Assembly: GCA_041484845.1 (NCBI GenBank)
Contig: JBGPIK010000112.1
Coordinates: 1-16,796, forward strand
Reading direction: 5' to 3'
Length of the DNA: 16,796 nucleotides
DNA from: JBGPIK01 sp041484845
GTDB taxonomy: Bacteria > Desulfobacterota > Binatia > UBA9968
The notes under the pieces were generated by a model, which saw only the letters and a list, made by a program, of their open reading frames with translations, did not search any database and was not told the DNA's origin. Positions 16,051-16,796 of the stretch are shown here, in pieces. Both the position numbers and the translations under genes were made by a program. The first letter of the stretch is position 1. Each line of letters begins with the position of its first letter.

Positions 16051-16245
16051 TTACTGTACTGGCTTCCATTTGGAAGAATCCCTTCTCTGGATTTTGGATG
16101 GGCGCAGCACGGAAATATTTTCGGTTTGCTCAATGTACCGGGCAAAGCGGTTGCGTTCCTCCAAGAAGTGGTAGTATCGCGTAGGGACTTCGACGATCCA
16201 GGGTTCAATCTTGTCAAGGTCAGAATCGGCCTCTGTCGAAAAAGT
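16051..16245 (-). pseudogene. unidentified coding-like fragment, antisense, at the pseudogene junction
   Basis: On the minus strand an open stretch without start codon runs between stops at 16246-16248 and 16051-16053. It reads as natural protein: KIEPWIVEVPTRYYHFLEER followed by NRFARYIEQTENISVLRPSK. The mix of aromatic and charged residues and the helical periodicity are more protein-like than either plus-strand reading of the same bases. It ends in a stop, so it may be the 3' end of a gene that was cut off from its 5' part when the tandem binding protein was truncated. I do not recognise the family. A chance open frame cannot be excluded. Confidence 0.4.
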
Positions 16246-16535
16246 TTATGGCGTTTGTCGAGGGCTTACGTCATTTTGTTGATCACAAGGACTTTGCCCT
16301 GAAGGTTATGCAGAAGTATTCAAGGCTGAGTGATCACGAGGTGCTCTCGAAATCGTACGATTATTTTGCCAGAAGAACTGCGCTGGTTCCGTTCACGGAC
16401 CCTGCGGTTCTGAAGAATGTCGTTCCGCCGGACCGGGCGAGCGGCCTGAGCCTGGAGGATTTTTATGACAATTCTGTGCTTCAGGAGCTTGTGAACGAAG
16501 GTTTTTTAGTTAAAGATGCCAAGCAAAAAAAATGA
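16237..16535 (+). pseudogene. truncated tandem copy of the substrate-binding protein (C-terminus only)
   Basis: About 99 residues align with the C-terminal end of the binding protein just upstream: KKFMAFVEGL against KKFVMAFTEGL, DHKDFALKVMQKYSRL against NKDFTLGVMQKYARL, TALVPFTDP against TALVPLTDP, then LEDFYDNS. The N-terminal two thirds, with the signal peptide and ligand lobes, are missing, and the similarity stops abruptly near 16237. ATG 16248 would give a 95-residue cytoplasmic stub without function. The copy is diverged but in frame, so the loss is recent or the fragment is tolerated. Confidence 0.85.
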
Positions 16536-16568
16536 AATAAAGCTCAATTCAAAACAGCGGAGGTGACA

Positions 16569-16796
16569 ATGGCCCAAGTGGAGTTGCTTTTTAAAAATGG
16601 AAAGATTGTAACTGCGGGAAAAATTATCGACGGCTTTGTCGCCGTTGATAAGGACAAAATCGTCGCCGTCGGCGAAGGAGACACGGCCCCGCAGGCGCTC
16701 AAGACGATCGATCTTAAAGGCCGCACGCTAATTCCCGGGGTCGTTGACCCGGAAGTCCATTTTGGCAGCCACCGCTGGGTCGGAGACGAATTCGAT
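16569..16796 (+). CDS. dihydropyrimidinase/D-hydantoinase-type amidohydrolase, N-terminal part (runs off window)
   Basis: 76 residues before the window ends. ATG 16569 has GGAGGTGA directly upstream, a near-perfect ribosome-binding site. It opens like the family (LLFKNGKIVTAGKIIDGF, then KTIDLKGRTLIPGVVDPEVH), and the first metal motif reads DPEVHFGSH (E62, H64) where DPHxH is expected. This is the same histidine-to-glutamate change as in the gene at 13344 (DPENHLGTH). The two proteins align well over these residues but are diverged, so they are old paralogues rather than a fresh duplication. The remaining ligands are outside the window and cannot be checked. It follows the binding-protein pair, repeating the binding protein plus amidohydrolase arrangement. 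Confidence 0.85.
   Translation, partial: MAQVELLFKNGKIVTAGKIIDGFVAVDKDKIVAVGEGDTAPQALKTIDLKGRTLIPGVVDPEVHFGSHRWVGDEFD

Overview
This is bacterial DNA of moderate to fairly high G+C. It is probably from an uncultured soil or sediment lineage. Several orphan NMT1/THI5-like (SsuA/TauA-type) periplasmic binding proteins sit beside hydantoinase, amidase and amidohydrolase genes. That mix is familiar from metagenomic genomes of the Rokubacteria/Methylomirabilota, Binatota, Tectomicrobia and deltaproteobacterial kind, but no phylogenetic marker is present, so the placement is a weak inference. There are no tRNA, rRNA, CRISPR or intact transposase genes.

Layout. (1) 1-2421 is accessory and partly decayed. 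It holds the frameshifted tail of a PIN-domain toxin, then a tight three-gene cassette (500-1818) whose last gene looks like a distant FlhC-type zinc regulator, then 419 bases with nothing recognisable, then a small two-helix membrane protein broken by one extra T. (2) 2436-7575 starts with a decayed substrate-binding protein gene. An apparently intact operon follows: hyuA-like ATPase, hyuB-like subunit, and a small cysteine-rich protein like the gamma subunit of acetone carboxylase. (3) 7599-9299, on the minus strand, is a two-gene unit behind a good sigma70-type promoter: a GatC/AtzG-like small protein and an amidase-signature hydrolase. (4) 9468-14819, plus strand, holds an intact binding protein, a split thiamine-diphosphate decarboxylase (sulfopyruvate/phosphonopyruvate type, two subunits), an AtzA/TrzA-type amidohydrolase, and a dihydropyrimidinase/D-hydantoinase-type amidohydrolase. 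(5) 15058-16796 holds a second intact binding protein, a truncated tandem copy of it with an unrelated antisense fragment in place of its N-terminus, and the start of a second dihydropyrimidinase-like gene that runs off the window.

The recurring unit is a secreted binding protein followed by enzymes that act on cyclic or linear amides. No ABC permease or ATPase gene is present, so the binding proteins must use a transporter encoded elsewhere or act as soluble sensors. As a whole the region looks like a catabolic island for ureide, hydantoin, cyclic imide or N-heterocycle compounds that is being duplicated and eroded at the same time. The actual substrates cannot be read from the sequence.

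Most unusual point: both dihydropyrimidinase-like proteins replace the first histidine of the HxH metal motif with glutamate (DPENH and DPEVH). In the complete copy the other metal ligands and the carbamylated-lysine position are kept. This suggests a distinct subfamily with a changed metal site.
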